The translations under genes were made by a program, and so were the position numbers. From positions 1-23,727 of the forward strand of contig JBAQMG010000003.1 in NCBI GenBank assembly GCA_049302575.1: DNA of 23,727 bases, written 5' to 3'. The notes under the pieces were generated by a model. That model worked only from the letters and a program-made list of their open reading frames with translations. It was not told the DNA's origin and did not search any database. Source of the DNA: JBAQMG01 sp049302575. GTDB lineage: Bacteria; Bacillota; Desulfitobacteriia; Desulfitobacteriales; Desulfitobacteriaceae. Positions 22,201-23,727 of the stretch are shown piece after piece; positions within the stretch are counted from its first letter, which is position 1; each line of letters opens with the position of its first letter.

Positions 22201-23375
22201 ATGAAAATACTTTTTGTTTGTCAATTGTTTTATCCTGAACAGTTTGGGGTAAATGACATCTGTTTTACTCTGGCCGAGCAAGGGCATGACATTACCGTGC
22301 TGACAGAACTACCCAATTATCCTAAAGGGGTTATATTGAAAGATTACCGCTGGTTTAGGAAGAGAAGAGAGTTAATAAAAGGAGTTAAAGTTATAAGGGT
22401 GCCCTTGATAGGGAGGGGATCAAGTAAAATCAGGCTCGCCTTAAACTACATATCCTACGCTATTACAGCGTCTATTTGCGTACTATTCATGAAAAAGAAA
22501 CATGATGTCGTGATGGTATACCAGCTTTCTCCCGTTACCATGGCTATACCTGCTATTGTATATAAGTTGCTTTCAGGCAGAAAGATTTTACTTTACTGTA
22601 CTGACCTCTGGCCAGAAAGTGTAGTAGCTGCAGGAATATCAAAGAACTCGATGATATTTAAGATTTTGCACGAATTAAGTCGATGGATATACTCAAAAGC
22701 CGATAAAATCGCTATTAGCTCTCGTTTGTTTGCGAAATACTTTAAGGAAGTTCTTGAGTTAGAAGGTTCTGTAGAATACCCCCCGCTTATGCAGATGCCC
22801 TATTTGAGAATTTAGATAGTCGTAAAGAAGACATGGAAAATCGACCGGTAAATCTAGTATTTGCTGGTAACGTAGGTGAGATGCAAAGCGTTGAAACTAT
22901 AATACGCGCTGCAGAAAAACTCAAGAACAACCCGATGATCAATTGGCACATAGTAGGGTCTGGCTCTTCAATGAAAAAGTGTCAGAAGTTATCTGATGAG
23001 CTGGGTTTAAAAGATATAGTAACGTTAAGTGCGAATGAAGTCGTATCCTATACCCTTCCGAATAAAGTTCAATCTTACATGACTGCTGGTAAACCCATCT
23101 TAGGTGCAATAGACGGGGAAACAAGGCTGATAATACATGAGGCGGGTTGTGGCCTCTGTTGTGGTGCTGAAAATCACGAGGGGCTTGCGCAAATTGCGGT
23201 TCAGTTTGCCGAAGAAATAGAAAAACGCGCAGGTTACGGTAAAAAAGCGCGAGAGTATTATGACAAGTATTTTAAAAAAAATATTTTCATTAATGAACTA
23301 TTAAACATGCTTGAAGGGTTGAATGAATTTGAAAAAGGTGATTCTAAATGTTCAAGAGTAAAACACTACTTATAA
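22201..23375 (+). pseudogene. Glycosyltransferase family 4 (WbuB-like), split by a one-base frameshift
   Basis: The first part (22201-22815) reads MKILFVCQLFYPEQFGVNDICFTLAEQGHD... through YCTDLWPESV and ...SSRLFAKYFKEVL, the N-terminal Rossmann fold of a WbuB-like GT4. The continuation in the next frame (22833-23375) has the C-terminal domain: RPVNLVFAGNVGEMQSVETII, VSYTLPNKVQSYMTAGKPILGA, and an EAGCG-like segment. Between them, changing frame near 22788 restores YADALFENLDSRKEDMENRP. The loss of one base must lie in 22779-22787, which contains a run of six Cs (22779-22784). Neither half alone should be active. The true start may be later or earlier, since no ribosome binding site was found. 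It is likely inactive as sequenced unless the frame varies or this is a sequencing error. Confidence 0.8.
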
Positions 23376-23617
23376 CAGGTGGTACAGGATCGTTTGGTGG
23401 GGCAGTTTTAGACCGCCTTTTAAATACTGAGATTGGCGAAATCCGTATTTTCTCTCGTGATGAGAAGAAACAGGACGACATGCGTCGTCTATATCATAAC
23501 GATAAAATTAAATATTACATAGGTGATGTTCGTGACATAATCAGCGTAAAGAATGCAATGAATGGTGTGGATTACCTTTTCCATGCAGCAGCTCTGAAAC
23601 CAATGTCGTCAATCTAA
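23348..23617 (+). pseudogene. Truncated CapE/CapD-like polysaccharide biosynthesis NAD(P)-dependent epimerase/dehydratase
   Basis: The frame reads MFKSKTLLITGGTGSFGGAVLDRLL with the Rossmann glycine motif GGTGSFG, then IFSRDEKKQDDMRRLYHN, IGDVRDI and VDYLFHAAALK, all standard for CapE/FlaA1-type UDP-sugar dehydratases or epimerases. After HAAALK the family would continue with QVPSCEFFP..., but here it reads PMSSI and stops at 23617. About 250 residues, including the catalytic YxxxK, are missing. It overlaps the end of the glycosyltransferase frame by 28 bases. The non-coding rest of the window has no similarity to the family, so a rearrangement or insertion past 23600 is likely. The remainder could be an IS end, but none could be identified. 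Confidence 0.75.
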
Positions 23618-23727
23618 GTAACCATAAAATACCACCCTGTATCGAATAGAAAATAATTTTTATTAAGTACTCAAAATCCCTTGACATTTCAAAATTCATC
23701 CAAAAATCAAATTGAATACCTTTTAAT

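Noticed and set aside
1..23727. CRISPR array or tRNA/rRNA genes
   Set aside because: No regularly spaced repeats with unique spacers and no tRNA or rRNA pattern were seen; the only repeats are the two dispersed copies and the 42-bp tandem.

Overview
The window looks like chromosomal DNA of an anaerobic, spore-forming Firmicute, most likely a Clostridia of the Peptococcaceae / Desulfosporosinus-Desulfitobacterium type. This is inferred from strong purine-rich Shine-Dalgarno sites, GTG/TTG starts, moderate-to-low GC, YjcZ-like small sporulation proteins, a LysM-GH18 cortex-lysin-like protein, a CooT nickel protein beside a NikMN-type importer, and a monoheme lipoprotein. No tRNA, rRNA or CRISPR array was seen.

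Layout. 1-1662: an IS1634-type transposase running off the left edge, beside a decayed tail of an AAA-ATPase/PD-(D/E)XK protein. 1778-3381: a LysM-GH18 hydrolase and a tiny lysine-rich protein with its own terminator. 3617-5223: a wrecked ABC exporter operon, with an ATPase head fused out of frame to a permease tail, a dispersed palindromic repeat, then the head of a second permease. 5301-6763 (minus): two Gly-rich YjcZ-like proteins, then uracil-DNA glycosylase and a coiled-coil gene behind a promoter carrying a LexA-type box. 7244-9728 (minus): a two-component system whose sensor has a Met-rich external loop. 9851-10666 (minus): an unusual P-loop/Asp23 fusion. 10823-13462: cell-wall enzymes, a DacF-like carboxypeptidase and an NlpC/P60 endopeptidase with a long coiled coil.

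13774-17380 is a nickel module: NikMN (CbiM plus PDGLE), CbiQ and CbiO on the minus strand with a terminator at the end, and a divergent cooT on the plus strand. The shared intergenic region has two face-to-face promoters, a perfect AT-rich inverted repeat between them, and an attenuator-like hairpin in the nikMN leader. 17433-20056: a second copy of the dispersed repeat, a Uma2-family nuclease, a zinc-ribbon/DUF2007-like membrane protein with nine Gs in its Shine-Dalgarno region, a CxxCH lipoprotein, and a phasin-like coiled-coil protein.

20096-23727 starts a surface-polysaccharide locus: a 600-base leader with a large hairpin, an initiating sugar-phosphate transferase, a glycosyltransferase broken by a one-base frameshift at a C tract, and a CapE/CapD-like gene cut off after about 86 codons. 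As sequenced, this locus looks inactivated after its first gene. The most promising leads are the SOS-like coiled-coil/ung operon, the regulatory region shared by nikMN and cooT, the P-loop/Asp23 fusion, and the G9 tract.
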